DNA of 64,000 nucleotides from Rhodospirillales bacterium (GTDB lineage Bacteria; Pseudomonadota; Alphaproteobacteria; Micavibrionales; Micavibrionaceae): the NCBI GenBank assembly GCA_023898765.1, contig CP060238.1, forward strand, positions 1 through 64,000, written 5' to 3'. The notes beneath the pieces are model-generated. The model was given only the letters and a program-made list of their open reading frames with translations, was not told where the DNA came from and searched no databases. Each line of letters begins with the position of its first letter. Positions within the stretch are counted from its first letter, which is position 1. Shown here one piece after another: positions 33,731 to 43,689 of this stretch. The position numbers and the translations under genes are program-made.

Positions 33731-36298
33731 TTGGACGCTCCAAACATTGTCATCGTTGAATCGCCCGCCAAGGCCAAAAAAATCGAGGGTTATCTCGGCC
33801 CCGGCTACAAGGTTCTGGCCTCTTACGGACATGTGCGGGATCTGGTGAACAAAGACGGCTCCGTCCTGCCCGATGAAAATTTTGCCATGAAGTGGGAACT
33901 GGGCGAACGGGCGGCCAAGACCGTGAATGAAATCAAACGCGCCGTCGAAAAAGCCGATGCGGTCTATCTCGCCCCCGACCCCGACCGCGAAGGGGAAGCC
34001 ATTGCGTGGCACGTCAAAAAAATTCTGGAGGATGCGGGCCTGCTGAAAGGCCGGAACGTCTACCGCGTGACCTTTAACGAAATCACCAAAACGGCGGTCA
34101 AGGAAGCGTTTGACCATGCCCGCACGCTGGATCATGCGCTCATCGATTCCTATCTGGCCCGGCGGGCGCTGGATTACCTTGTGGGATTTAACCTCTCCCC
34201 TATTCTTTGGCGCAAGCTCCCCGGCTCCCGTTCAGCGGGGCGCGTGCAGTCGGTCGCCCTGCGCCTGATCAGCGAACGCGAAGCGGAAATCGAAAAATTC
34301 AACGCGCAGGAATACTGGTCGATCGAAACCCTGCTGCACAATAAAGACGGCGCGCCTTTTACGGCGCGGCTGACACACCTGTCCGGCAACAAGCTGGACA
34401 AGATGGATATCGGCACCGAAGAAGAGGCCCTAAAAGCCGAAAAGCGAATCCGGGAGAAGAAGCTTTCCATCCAGAGCGTCGAGAAAAAACAGGTGCGGCG
34501 AAACCCGCCGGCCCCTTTTATCACCTCTTCCCTGCAAATCGAGGCTGCCCGCAAGCTCGGCTTTTCCGCTTCCAACACAATGCGGATTGCCCAGCGGCTC
34601 TACGAAGCCGGTCTGATTACCTATATGCGGACCGATGGAACGGATCTGTCTCAGGAAGCCGTGCAGCAGGCAAGAGGGCAAATTAAAAGCGATTACGGCG
34701 ATAAATATCTTCCGGAAGCGCCGCGCCTTTATAAATCCAAGGCCAAAAACGCTCAGGAAGCCCACGAAGCCATCCGCCCGACGGATTTAAGCCTGCTGCC
34801 GGGCGGGAAAGACGCGCCTTCGGAAGAAGATCAGCGCAAGCTTTATGACCTCATCTGGAAACGCACCATGGCCTCCCAGATGGAAAACGCCGTTTTGGAC
34901 CAGGTCCGCGTCGATATTTCGGACGGAACGGATGATGTGGTTTTAAGGGCCAACGGCTCCGTCATCTCTTTTGACGGATTTTTGACCCTGTATCACGAGG
35001 AACAGTCCGAAGACGAAGAAGACGCGGATCAGGAAAAATTCCTGCCCGAACTTGCGCAAGGGGAGCCCTCCAAACTCATGGAAGTGCGCCCCGCGCAGCA
35101 TTTCACCCAGCCGCCGCCGCGTTACACCGAAGCCTCGCTGGTCAAGAAAATGGAAGAACTCGGGATTGGCCGCCCTTCAACCTATGCCTCGATCCTGCAG
35201 GTCCTGCGGGACCGTTCCTACGTGACGATGGACCGCAAGCGCTTTGTCCCGGAGGACCGGGGACGGATCGTGACCACTTTTCTCGCGAGGTTCTTCACCC
35301 GCTATGTCGATTACGATTTCACCGCCAATCTGGAAGAAGAGCTGGACGCCATTGCCTCCGGCAAGGTGGGCTGGCAGGAAACACTGCGCCAGTTCTGGAT
35401 TGATTTCTCGAAAGCCGTAGATGAAACAAAAGAACTGCGCATCACGGAAGTCATTGACCATCTGGATGCAGAACTGGCCCCCCATTTCTTCCATAACGGC
35501 GAAAAAGACAGGATATGCCCCGCCTGCACCGAAGCCGGGCGCAAGGAAGGGCGGCTGTCCCTCAAGCTTGGGAAATTCGGCGCCTTTATCGGCTGCACCA
35601 ATTATCCCGATTGCCGCTTTACCAAACCCCTGGTTGTCCCGGGCAAGGACGGAAATGAAAACGAAGGCGCGGAACTCGCAAACAACCCGAAAATATTGGG
35701 TGAAGACCCAGATACGGGACGGGCCGTATCTTTAAGAAGAGGTCCTTACGGCCCTTATGTCCAGATTGATGCGCCCGAAGAAACCGCCGAGGAAAAAGCG
35801 GCCTATCAGGAAAAACTCGACGCTTATGAAGAGCGTTACGCCAAGCGCGTTGAGGCCGCCGAGAAAAAAGGCAAAGAGGCGCCTAAAAAACCGAAAGCGC
35901 CTAAAAAACCTGCCAAAAAACCAAAACGCCAGGGGCTTCCCGCAGGCGTTGCCATTGAAGACGTCACGCTGGAAAAAGCGCTGGAGCTTTTGTCCCTGCC
36001 GCGGGAGATCGGACCGCATCCCGAAACGGGCAAAATGATTACGGCCGGAATCGGGCGCTTTGGCCCGTTTGTCAATCACGACGGCAAATTCGCCTCCATT
36101 CCCAAGGACGAAGACGTGATGTCTATCGGCATGAACAGGGCCGTGGATTTGATCGCCAAAAAACAGGAACGCGACGCTGCAAAAGCCGCCAAATCCGCTG
36201 AAAAAAGCGCGGCGCCGAAACCGAAAAAGAAAACGCCGGCAAAGAAGAAAAAAGCGGCCAGGAAGAAACCGGCCCCTAAAAAGACCGCGAAAAAGTAA
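33731..36298 (+). CDS. topA: DNA topoisomerase I
   Basis: An 855-residue type IA topoisomerase that relaxes negative supercoils. Toprim motifs are IVESPAKAKKIEGYLG and PDPDREGEAIAWH, the active-site Tyr lies in GLITYMRTDGTDLS, and one four-Cys zinc finger is CPAC ... GCTNYPDC. The C-terminus is a repeated Lys/Ala/Pro-rich basic tail. It starts with TTG at 33731 after AAGGGGAA. In many alphaproteobacteria rnr follows topA directly; here an 18-kb glycan island intervenes. Confidence 0.96.
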   Translation: MDAPNIVIVESPAKAKKIEGYLGPGYKVLASYGHVRDLVNKDGSVLPDENFAMKWELGERAAKTVNEIKRAVEKADAVYLAPDPDREGEAIAWHVKKILEDAGLLKGRNVYRVTFNEITKTAVKEAFDHARTLDHALIDSYLARRALDYLVGFNLSPILWRKLPGSRSAGRVQSVALRLISEREAEIEKFNAQEYWSIETLLHNKDGAPFTARLTHLSGNKLDKMDIGTEEEALKAEKRIREKKLSIQSVEKKQVRRNPPAPFITSSLQIEAARKLGFSASNTMRIAQRLYEAGLITYMRTDGTDLSQEAVQQARGQIKSDYGDKYLPEAPRLYKSKAKNAQEAHEAIRPTDLSLLPGGKDAPSEEDQRKLYDLIWKRTMASQMENAVLDQVRVDISDGTDDVVLRANGSVISFDGFLTLYHEEQSEDEEDADQEKFLPELAQGEPSKLMEVRPAQHFTQPPPRYTEASLVKKMEELGIGRPSTYASILQVLRDRSYVTMDRKRFVPEDRGRIVTTFLARFFTRYVDYDFTANLEEELDAIASGKVGWQETLRQFWIDFSKAVDETKELRITEVIDHLDAELAPHFFHNGEKDRICPACTEAGRKEGRLSLKLGKFGAFIGCTNYPDCRFTKPLVVPGKDGNENEGAELANNPKILGEDPDTGRAVSLRRGPYGPYVQIDAPEETAEEKAAYQEKLDAYEERYAKRVEAAEKKGKEAPKKPKAPKKPAKKPKRQGLPAGVAIEDVTLEKALELLSLPREIGPHPETGKMITAGIGRFGPFVNHDGKFASIPKDEDVMSIGMNRAVDLIAKKQERDAAKAAKSAEKSAAPKPKKKTPAKKKKAARKKPAPKKTAKK

Positions 36299-36304
36299 CC
36301 CTGG

Positions 36305-37354
36305 CTACCCTTGTTTCGCCGCTTCTTCCCTTTCCGGGCCGTTGCCGAGTTTGTAGTACGCCCTGTACCAGCTCACAAATTCCTGCAGCCCCTTCCGCAG
36401 AGGGGTTGCAGGTTTAAAGCCGACGGCTTCCTGCAGGGCCTGCACATCGGCGTAGGTTTCCGGCACATCGCCGGGCTGCAAAGGCATCATGTTATATTCG
36501 GCCTTGAGGCCCAGCTCCTCCTCCAGCGTTCTAATCATCTCCATCAGTTCCACCGGATTGTTGTTGCCGATATTGTACAAACGGTAGGGTGCGTTGCTGT
36601 TTTGAGGGTCGGGGTGATCGCCGTTCCAGCCGGCGTGCGGCGCGGCCGGCTTGTCGATCAGGCGCGCAACCCCTTCGATAATATCGTCTATATACGTAAA
36701 ATCGCGGCGCATATGGCCGTGGTTGTAAATATCAATGGGCTTGCCCTCATAAAGGGCCTTGGTGAACTTAAACAAAGCCATATCCGGCCGCCCCCACGGC
36801 CCATACACCGTAAAAAACCGCAGGCCCGTACAGGGAATCCCGTAAAGATGCGCATAAGTATGCGCCATGAGTTCGTTGGATTTTTTCGTGGCGGCGTACA
36901 GGCTGATCGGATGATCCACATTGTCATGCACTGAAAAGGGCAATTTCGTATTGGCCCCGTACACGGAAGACGAAGAGGCAAAAACGAGATGCTTCACCGG
37001 ATGATGACGGCACGCTTCCAGAATATTCATAAATCCCATAATATTGCTGTTGATATAGCTGTAGGGATTTTCAATGGAGTAGCGCACGCCCGCCTGAGCC
37101 GCCAGATTCACAACGGCTTCGGGTTGAAATTCTTCAAAAATCCGGTCGATGGATACTTTGTCTTCAAGATCCGCTTTTTCCAGACGAAAATTTTCAAAGG
37201 GTTCCAGCTCTTTCAAACGGTTTTCCTTTAAAGTCACATCGTAATAATCATTCAGATTATCCACGCCGACGACCTCTTTGCCTTCGGCGCACAAACGGCG
37301 GCTTAAATGGAACCCGATAAATCCGGCGGCCCCTGTAACCAGGATTTTCTGCAT
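36305..37354 (-). CDS. UDP-glucuronate 4-epimerase-like NAD-dependent epimerase
   Basis: A 349-residue extended SDR. The Rossmann motif is ILVTGAAGFIGFHLS, the catalytic YxxxK is in SLYAATKKSNELM, and VYGPWGRPDMALFKF is the hallmark of UDP-glucuronate 4-epimerases that make UDP-galacturonate. The start ATG at 37354 (MQKILVTG) has GAAGGGA at good spacing; the frame opens at 37372. It is transcribed away from the pseudaminic acid row and converges with topA. It likely supplies a uronic acid for the surface polysaccharide. Confidence 0.85.
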   Translation of the reverse strand: MQKILVTGAAGFIGFHLSRRLCAEGKEVVGVDNLNDYYDVTLKENRLKELEPFENFRLEKADLEDKVSIDRIFEEFQPEAVVNLAAQAGVRYSIENPYSYINSNIMGFMNILEACRHHPVKHLVFASSSSVYGANTKLPFSVHDNVDHPISLYAATKKSNELMAHTYAHLYGIPCTGLRFFTVYGPWGRPDMALFKFTKALYEGKPIDIYNHGHMRRDFTYIDDIIEGVARLIDKPAAPHAGWNGDHPDPQNSNAPYRLYNIGNNNPVELMEMIRTLEEELGLKAEYNMMPLQPGDVPETYADVQALQEAVGFKPATPLRKGLQEFVSWYRAYYKLGNGPEREEAAKQG

Positions 37355-37463
37355 AAAAGACATTCCCTTCAAAATAGAACTGAGAAGTACCAGATGATCC
37401 CGTGACAGGCAATACGTTCCCGATCAGGCTTCGGGATTTAACGCCTTGGCATCCGTGGAAAAA

Positions 37464-37492
37464 TTGACGGTTGATAGAGTTTTACAGATGAT
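37464..37492 (+). promoter_or_regulatory. Candidate promoter of the pseudaminic acid operon
   Basis: TTGACG (37464-37469) and GATGAT (37487-37492) with 17-base spacing lie 55 bases before the pseB ATG in the divergent gap. The -10 match is only moderate. Confidence 0.3.
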
Positions 37493-37546
37493 TTAGAAAT
37501 ATTTTCTGCAAAAGCACTCCGGCATCAGGAAAGTAAACAAAAAAGC

Positions 37547-38542
37547 ATGTTTGAGAACCAGTCAATTTTAGTCACAGGCGGGACAGGGTCTTTCGGAAAA
37601 AACTTTATCCGGTACATTCTGGATCATTATAAGCCAAGACGCCTTATCGTTTTTTCCAGGGACGAACAGAAACAGTTTGAAATGTCGCATGAGTTCAATG
37701 CCCCCTGCATGCGATATTTTATTGGAGATGTCCGCGATCTGGACCGTCTGCTTATGGCTATGGATGGTGTGGATTATGTCGTGCACGCCGCTGCGTTGAA
37801 AATCGTTCCGACGGCGGAATACAACCCCATGGAATGTGTGAAAACGAATATAAACGGCGCAGAAAATGTTATTCGGGCAGCAACGGCTTGCGGCGTGAAA
37901 AAAACGGTGGCCCTTTCGACGGACAAGGCCGCCAATCCGATCAATTTGTACGGCGCAACCAAACTTGCTTCCGACAAGATTTTTGTTGCCGCAAATAATA
38001 TCAAAGGAGCCAAAAAGTGCATGTTCAGTGTGGTGCGTTACGGCAATGTCGTTGGGTCCAGAGGCTCAATTTTGCCGTTTTTTAGGAAACTGATTGCACA
38101 GGGCGCAAAAGAACTCCCCATTACAGATGAACGAATGACGCGATTTTGGATCACGCTTGATCAGGGTGTTTTATTTGTCATCAACGCTTTTCAGCGCATG
38201 CAGGGGGGAGAAATATTCGTGCCGAAAATCCCGTCCCTTAAAATGACGGATCTGGCCTTATCCCTCGCACCGGACCTGCCCCATAAAATAATAGGAATCC
38301 GCCCCGGCGAAAAACTGCATGAGGTCATGTGCCCGAAAGACGATTGTTTCCGAACCATAGAGTTCGACGACTATTTTGTTATTGCACCAACGATTAATTT
38401 TAATGAAGAGATCGACTATTTTTCAAATCCTCAGGGGGGAAAAGGCATCCTTGTCCCGGACGGATTCGAATATAATTCTCTGGATAACACACATTATTTG
38501 AGCGTTGAAGAAAGCAGAGACTTAAACAAGGCTATTCAATGA
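37547..38542 (+). CDS. pseB: UDP-N-acetylglucosamine 4,6-dehydratase (inverting)
   Basis: A 331-residue extended SDR of the PseB/FlaA1 type. It has ILVTGGTGSFGKNFIRYI, HAAALKIVPTAEYNP, a modified catalytic triad region STDKAANPINLYGATKLASD and the hallmark SVVRYGNVVGSRGS. It converts UDP-GlcNAc to UDP-2-acetamido-2,6-dideoxy-L-arabino-hexos-4-ulose, the first step to pseudaminic acid. It heads a tight plus-strand operon; the next ATG overlaps its end by four bases. Confidence 0.93.
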   Translation: MFENQSILVTGGTGSFGKNFIRYILDHYKPRRLIVFSRDEQKQFEMSHEFNAPCMRYFIGDVRDLDRLLMAMDGVDYVVHAAALKIVPTAEYNPMECVKTNINGAENVIRAATACGVKKTVALSTDKAANPINLYGATKLASDKIFVAANNIKGAKKCMFSVVRYGNVVGSRGSILPFFRKLIAQGAKELPITDERMTRFWITLDQGVLFVINAFQRMQGGEIFVPKIPSLKMTDLALSLAPDLPHKIIGIRPGEKLHEVMCPKDDCFRTIEFDDYFVIAPTINFNEEIDYFSNPQGGKGILVPDGFEYNSLDNTHYLSVEESRDLNKAIQ

Positions 38543-39702
38543 TCCCCTACGGCAGACAGGATATATCCGAACATGATATTAAAGCCGTTGTTGACGTTCT
38601 TAAATCCGATTTTTTGACGCAAGGCCCCGTCATTGAAAAGTTTGAACGCCGGATGGCAGATTATTGCGGGGCAAAATATGCCGTAGCCGTCAGCAACTGC
38701 ACCACAGGGCTTCATCTGGCGTATCAGTCTTGCGGCCTTCGGAAAGGCCAGCGCCTCTGGACGAGCCCCAACACGTTTGTTTCAACAGCCAATGCAGCGC
38801 TGTATTGCGGCGCGGACATCGATTTTGTCGATATCAATCCTCATACATACAACATGTCCCCGCAAGCATTGAAGGCAAAACTGGAAAAGGCGAAAAAAGA
38901 AAACACGCTCCCTGACATTGTTGCGCCTGTCCATTTTTCCGGCCGGTCCTGCGATCTTGAGACTATGTACACTCTCTCCGAAGAATACGGTTTTGATATT
39001 GTCGAAGATGCCGCGCATTGCGTTGGCGCGGCTTATAAAGAAAAGAAAGTGGGATCTTGCGTCTACTCAAAAGCTGCCGTCTTCAGTTTTCATCCGGTGA
39101 AAATCATTACAACCGGAGAAGGTGGAATTATCACAACCAATGACGAACATGTTTATCAAAAGCTCATATATCTGCGTACACACGGGATCACACGGGAACC
39201 GGAGCTTATGCAGAAAAAAGACGAAGGCGCATGGTATTTTGAACAAATTGACCTTGGAAACAATTACCGCATTACAGACATACAATGCGCACTGGGACTC
39301 AGCCAGATGGACAGGCTGGAAGAGTTTGTGACACAGCGGCGGGTGCTGGCACAAAGATACAATAAAAAACTGGCAGATCTTCCGCTTCAACTTCCCACCC
39401 CCTGCCCTGACAGTAAGTCAAGCTGGCATCTTTACGTGATAAAGCTTCAACCGGAAAGAAGCCGGAGAGAAGTTTTTGACCTTTTGCGCGAAGCGGATAT
39501 TGGCGTAAATGTTCATTACATTCCTGTGCACCTGCATCCTTTTTACCGCCGCATGGGCTTTAAAGAAGGAGATTTCCCTGCGGCGGAAAGTTATTATGCT
39601 CATGCCCTGACCCTTCCGCTTTATCCGGGATTAACGTTCGACCAGCAGGATTATATCTGTCATCAACTGGAAACCATCCTGACGGGACATCCTCATGCCT
39701 GA
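38539..39702 (+). CDS. pseC: UDP-4-amino-4,6-dideoxy-N-acetyl-beta-L-altrosamine transaminase
   Basis: A 387-residue PLP-dependent DegT/DnrJ/EryC1-family aminotransferase. The PLP Lys region reads FSFHPVKIITTGEGG, the phosphate-binding start is NCTTGLHLAYQSCG, and EDAAHCVGA holds the PLP Asp. MIPYGRQDISEHDI at the N-terminus is typical of PseC. It aminates the PseB product using glutamate. The start overlaps pseB by four bases and the next gene overlaps it by eight. Confidence 0.93.
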   Translation: MIPYGRQDISEHDIKAVVDVLKSDFLTQGPVIEKFERRMADYCGAKYAVAVSNCTTGLHLAYQSCGLRKGQRLWTSPNTFVSTANAALYCGADIDFVDINPHTYNMSPQALKAKLEKAKKENTLPDIVAPVHFSGRSCDLETMYTLSEEYGFDIVEDAAHCVGAAYKEKKVGSCVYSKAAVFSFHPVKIITTGEGGIITTNDEHVYQKLIYLRTHGITREPELMQKKDEGAWYFEQIDLGNNYRITDIQCALGLSQMDRLEEFVTQRRVLAQRYNKKLADLPLQLPTPCPDSKSSWHLYVIKLQPERSRREVFDLLREADIGVNVHYIPVHLHPFYRRMGFKEGDFPAAESYYAHALTLPLYPGLTFDQQDYICHQLETILTGHPHA

Positions 39703-41338
39703 CGTAAGAATCGTGTTGCAGGCCCGCCTGAATTCCTCGCGCCTGCCGGGGAAAATGCTCTTGCCTGTGGGGGGGATTCCTTTGGCTGTCTTGTGTGCCA
39801 AAAGAGCCGTAACGGCGCAACATCCATTGGTCGTTGCCACCTCTTTGGAAAAATCGGATGACTTGTTGGCGGCGTGTTTATCAAAGTTTGACACCCCCTG
39901 TCTGCGCGGAGACTTAAACGACGTTCTGGGGCGTTTTATTCAGGCCTCATCGGACATGAAGGACCAGGACCTGATTATCCGCCTGACCGGAGACAATCCC
40001 CTTGTAGACTCTTCCTTCGTGAATGACATTCTTGCATTTCACAAAAAATCCGGAGGGGATTATACGCGAAGCTTTTCCCCCTTTGACGGGCTGCCTTACG
40101 GACTCAGTGCGGAAGTTATTCGTCTTGGCAAATTGCGCGAAATCCACCAGATGGACCTGCCCGCGGAAGACCGGGAACATGTGACCTCCTACCTGACAAA
40201 AAAGGGAGATTACGCGTTGTTTTCTTCTCCCTTAAAAGAAGATCTTTCCCATCTGCGTGCAACGATTGACAGCTTTGAAGATTATCTGCGCATTGCAGGA
40301 ATTTTTGAAGATGTAAACGAAGACCCGATCTGCGTTTCATGGCAAACGCTGGTTGAAAGATTGAAGAGAAGTCCTGATGCACCGGCCTTTAAAACGCCCT
40401 ACAAGAAAGCCGGGCTGCGGGTGGAAAGCCGTCTGGCTCTGGGAACCGTTCAACTGGGGCTTGATTACGGCATCGCCAACCGGACCGGAAAACCTGCCAT
40501 GGCGAACGCAAAAAAGATACTGGAGACAGCCATCGCGCATGGAATCAACTTTATTGACACCGCTGCGGCATATGGGGAATCGGAACAGGTGATTGGCACT
40601 TGTCTCAATCTTGCCCAAAAACAGGATTTGAATATCCACACCAAACTTGCCACCTTGGATGATCTGGGGGGCTCTCCTACGCCCCGAGCAATCAAGGATG
40701 CGGTCGAAGCAAGCCTTTATAAATCCGCTTACCGTCTGGGCCTGAGTACACTGCCCTGCGTCATGCTGCACAGATGGGAACATTACACACAGCATGCGGG
40801 GCAAATCTGGAACCATCTACGTATCTTAAAGCGGGAAAATCTCATTAAGAAACTCGGTGCGTCGGTTCAGTCCCCGGCGGAAGCGCTGGAAGCGCTTGCA
40901 GAGCCGGAAATAGAATTTATCCAGATCCCCTTTAACATTTGTGACTGGCGGTGGCGGGAAAGCGGATTCGCTGACGCACGCATGCGGCGGCAGGATATTC
41001 ATATCCAGGCGCGCAGTAGCCTGTTGCAAGGCGTGTTCCTGCTTCCGGCGGCACAATGGCCTGTGCTGGATCCAACAGAAGCGGACTCTTTCAAAAAAAC
41101 GCTCAAATCTCTGGTGCAGACTTGCAATAGAAAATCCGTGCAGGACCTTTGCTATGCCTATGTCCGTTCAATGGAATGGATTGACAGTATCGTGGTGGGC
41201 GTAGAAACAATTGAACAGCTTGAAGAGAATTTAAGCTTGTTTAACCAGTCTGTCCTCGAGGATGCGGCAGAGATTGAAAAACAGATTCCAAAACTTGATG
41301 AAAAATTCCTTAACCCGGCCTTGTGGCCTGCAAGATAA
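39695..41338 (+). CDS. Fusion of SpsF-type cytidylyltransferase and aldo/keto reductase
   Basis: A 547-residue two-domain enzyme. Residues 1-230 are an SpsF-like nucleotidyltransferase (VRIVLQARLNSSRLPGKML, RLTGDNPLVDSSF), the likely CMP-pseudaminate-forming step in place of a NeuA-like PseF. Residues about 245-530 are an aldo/keto reductase (RLALGTVQLGLDYGIA, FIDTAAAYGESEQVIG, VMLHRWE, KLGASVQSPAEA) with Asp/Tyr/Lys/His positions visible in these motifs. The reductase role in this pathway is unknown; it may act with the SDR encoded next. Clean continuity and normal codon use argue against a frameshift artefact. Confidence 0.82.
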   Translation: MPDVRIVLQARLNSSRLPGKMLLPVGGIPLAVLCAKRAVTAQHPLVVATSLEKSDDLLAACLSKFDTPCLRGDLNDVLGRFIQASSDMKDQDLIIRLTGDNPLVDSSFVNDILAFHKKSGGDYTRSFSPFDGLPYGLSAEVIRLGKLREIHQMDLPAEDREHVTSYLTKKGDYALFSSPLKEDLSHLRATIDSFEDYLRIAGIFEDVNEDPICVSWQTLVERLKRSPDAPAFKTPYKKAGLRVESRLALGTVQLGLDYGIANRTGKPAMANAKKILETAIAHGINFIDTAAAYGESEQVIGTCLNLAQKQDLNIHTKLATLDDLGGSPTPRAIKDAVEASLYKSAYRLGLSTLPCVMLHRWEHYTQHAGQIWNHLRILKRENLIKKLGASVQSPAEALEALAEPEIEFIQIPFNICDWRWRESGFADARMRRQDIHIQARSSLLQGVFLLPAAQWPVLDPTEADSFKKTLKSLVQTCNRKSVQDLCYAYVRSMEWIDSIVVGVETIEQLEENLSLFNQSVLEDAAEIEKQIPKLDEKFLNPALWPAR

Positions 41339-41356
41339 CGAAGATGGGATAATGCC

Positions 41357-42160
41357 ATGACCCTTCAAAAAAATTTCGATCTCGGCGATAAAGTCATTTT
41401 GGTAACGGGCGCTGCCGGTCATCTGGGCCACGCAATTTCAGGACGGCTGGTCAAGGCTGGCGCCTTTGTTTATTTAAACGGACGCACGCCGGAAACGCTG
41501 AAAGAACTGGAATCGGATTTATCGAAGTACGCAGGCGGCTGTCTGGCTTTGCCTTTTGATATCAGCGATCAGAAAGCCCTGCGGGAAAATGTCCGGACAA
41601 TCAAAGAAAAAAGCGGACGGCTGGATGGTCTGGTAAACAATGCTTTTGTTCCGATGGGCGGGTCCGTTGACGACGCCACTTATGACGATTTCCAGAAATG
41701 TTTTTCTGTCAATGTCTCGGCCCTGTTTGATTTGACGCAACAATGTCTGCCATTGCTGGAGCGCAAACATAAAACGGATGATTATGCTTCGATTGTAAAC
41801 ATTGCTTCTATGTACGGCGTGGTAAGCCCGGATCCTTCCATTTATGGCGATAGCGGTATGAACAACCCGCCCTTTTACGGCGCGTCCAAAGCCGCCATTA
41901 TCCAGCTTTCCCGGTATTTTGCCGGACATGTAACAGACCGGGGCATTCGCACTAACAGTGTCAGTCCCGGCGCATTTCCTCCACCGGCCATCATAAAAGA
42001 CATGCCGGATTTTCACAAACAGCTTTGCAAAAAAAACCCGATGGGACGTATTGGCAACCCGGATGAAGTGGCCGCAGCCGTCCACTTCCTCCTGAGCGCC
42101 GATTCAAGCTATGTGAACGGCATCAACCTGCCCGTCGATGGGGGTTGGACCGCATGGTAA
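41357..42160 (+). CDS. SDR-family oxidoreductase
   Basis: A 267-residue classical short-chain dehydrogenase: ILVTGAAGHLGHAISGRL (NAD(P) site), LVNNAFVPMGG, SIVNIASMYGVVSPD and catalytic FYGASKAAIIQLSRY, with NGINLPVDGGWTAW at the end. PtmA-like SDRs occur in other nonulosonate clusters. With the fused aldo/keto reductase just upstream, it could oxidise and re-reduce a sugar hydroxyl. Substrate unknown. The next gene overlaps its end. Confidence 0.85.
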   Translation: MTLQKNFDLGDKVILVTGAAGHLGHAISGRLVKAGAFVYLNGRTPETLKELESDLSKYAGGCLALPFDISDQKALRENVRTIKEKSGRLDGLVNNAFVPMGGSVDDATYDDFQKCFSVNVSALFDLTQQCLPLLERKHKTDDYASIVNIASMYGVVSPDPSIYGDSGMNNPPFYGASKAAIIQLSRYFAGHVTDRGIRTNSVSPGAFPPPAIIKDMPDFHKQLCKKNPMGRIGNPDEVAAAVHFLLSADSSYVNGINLPVDGGWTAW

Positions 42161-43689
42161 AAAACATGCCCGAACAAATGCCTGTCATTGTATTCCGCTG
42201 CGATGCCTCCCCTCATATCGGAACCGGTCATGTCATGCGCTGCCTGACGCTGGCACAAAAATTTAAAGAAAGACGATTCCATGTCTCATTCTTAAGCACA
42301 CAGGAAACGCTCGAAACAGTGCGTGCCCTGCGGGAAAGCGGATTTCCAGTACACATTGGGAATGAAATGAGTCATGCCGACTGGTTGGTTGTCGACCATT
42401 ACGGGCTTGACAAATCTTATGAGAGTGCAGCGCGGCGCTGGACTAAAAATATCATGGTTATCGATGATCTTGCGGACCGGGCCCATGATTGCGATCTTTT
42501 AATGGACCAGACCTATGGGAGGGACCCTTCCGACTACAAAGCTCTGGTGCCGGAAACATGCAAAATTCTGGCTGGCGCTCAATATGCCTTACTGAGAAAG
42601 GACTTCTCACGCCTTCGCCAGACGCTGGACCGGGATTTTTCGAAAGCGCAGCGCGTCCTGATCTCTTTTGGCGGAATAAATCCGAAAGGCGCAACGGAAT
42701 ATACCCTCTCCATGATACGGGGCTACAAAGAAAAATCTCTGGATATTGATGTTGTCACAGGCGCCGGCGCGCTTTCTCTTCTGTCTGTGAAAGATGCCGT
42801 TGCCGCAATAGAGAATGACGGATTTCATAAAATCACCCTTCATCTGGACACCCCGCATATAGCCAACCTTATGGTGCAGGCCGACCTGTGCATAGGCGCA
42901 GCAGGCGCAACAAGCTGGGAACGTTGCTGTTTAAAGTTGCCGACAATCGCACTGGAACTGGCGGACAATCAAAAGCTTGTTTTAGAAAATTTGGAAAAGG
43001 CCGGCGCCATTTATAATATGGGGTCCGTTGACACCCTCAAAGCACCGGATTTTTTAGAGGTTTTTTCCAGGTTGATGGCTCCCAATTCCGAAACATTGCG
43101 GCAGGATATGGGGCAAAAAGCCGGCGCCTTATGCCATGGGCAGGGCACAGACAGGGTTTTCTGCCTGTTTTTAAAAAAAATGGCAAAATCCGGACGATCC
43201 GTTTCCCTGCGCTTTGCCGATGAAGAAGATTGCAGGACCGTCTTCGAATGGCAGACCAATCCACAGATCAGAAAATATGCCAGAAATCCGCGAGCCCCCT
43301 CATGGGAAGAACATCAGACATGGTTTTCCAGCAGTCTGGATCATCCCGACCGGCAACTCTTTATTGTGGAATATGACGGGAAAGCGGCAGGCGTTGCCCG
43401 TCTGGATAAAAAAGATGCGAAAGAACGGCAGGATATAATTCAAAATCCGACCGCAGACATCTATGAAATCTCCATTTTCATAGCCCCGGACCTGCAGGGA
43501 CAGGGGATAGCTGCGGCAACCCTTTCCCTTTTACGGGCCTACGAGCCGGAGGCACCCCTGATTGCCGAAATTTTGCCGGACAATAAGGCGTCCCATACGC
43601 TTTTCCGCCGCGCCGGATTTACTTCCGTCAACACTTCATGGTACATATCCAACCCATGCACTGTAGAGAAAGGAACATGTCATGCCTAA
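42154..43689 (+). CDS. pseG: Fusion of PseG-type UDP-sugar hydrolase and PseH-like N-acetyltransferase
   Basis: About 511 residues. The N-terminal 330 are a GT-B-fold PseG hydrolase (RCDASPHIGTGHVMRCLTLA, VVDHYGLDKSYE, VLISFGGINPKGATEYTLSM, CIGAAGATSWERCCLKLPTI) that removes UDP from 2,4-diacetamido-2,4,6-trideoxy-altrose. The C-terminal 165 are a GNAT acetyltransferase (SLRFADEEDCRTVFEWQTNP, IAPDLQGQGIAAATLSLL), the PseH step that acetylates the 4-amino group. The order inside the polypeptide is opposite to the reaction order. Start is uncertain: ATG 42154 overlaps the SDR gene; ATG 42166 or 42178 are possible. Confidence 0.87.
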   Translation: MVKNMPEQMPVIVFRCDASPHIGTGHVMRCLTLAQKFKERRFHVSFLSTQETLETVRALRESGFPVHIGNEMSHADWLVVDHYGLDKSYESAARRWTKNIMVIDDLADRAHDCDLLMDQTYGRDPSDYKALVPETCKILAGAQYALLRKDFSRLRQTLDRDFSKAQRVLISFGGINPKGATEYTLSMIRGYKEKSLDIDVVTGAGALSLLSVKDAVAAIENDGFHKITLHLDTPHIANLMVQADLCIGAAGATSWERCCLKLPTIALELADNQKLVLENLEKAGAIYNMGSVDTLKAPDFLEVFSRLMAPNSETLRQDMGQKAGALCHGQGTDRVFCLFLKKMAKSGRSVSLRFADEEDCRTVFEWQTNPQIRKYARNPRAPSWEEHQTWFSSSLDHPDRQLFIVEYDGKAAGVARLDKKDAKERQDIIQNPTADIYEISIFIAPDLQGQGIAAATLSLLRAYEPEAPLIAEILPDNKASHTLFRRAGFTSVNTSWYISNPCTVEKGTCHA

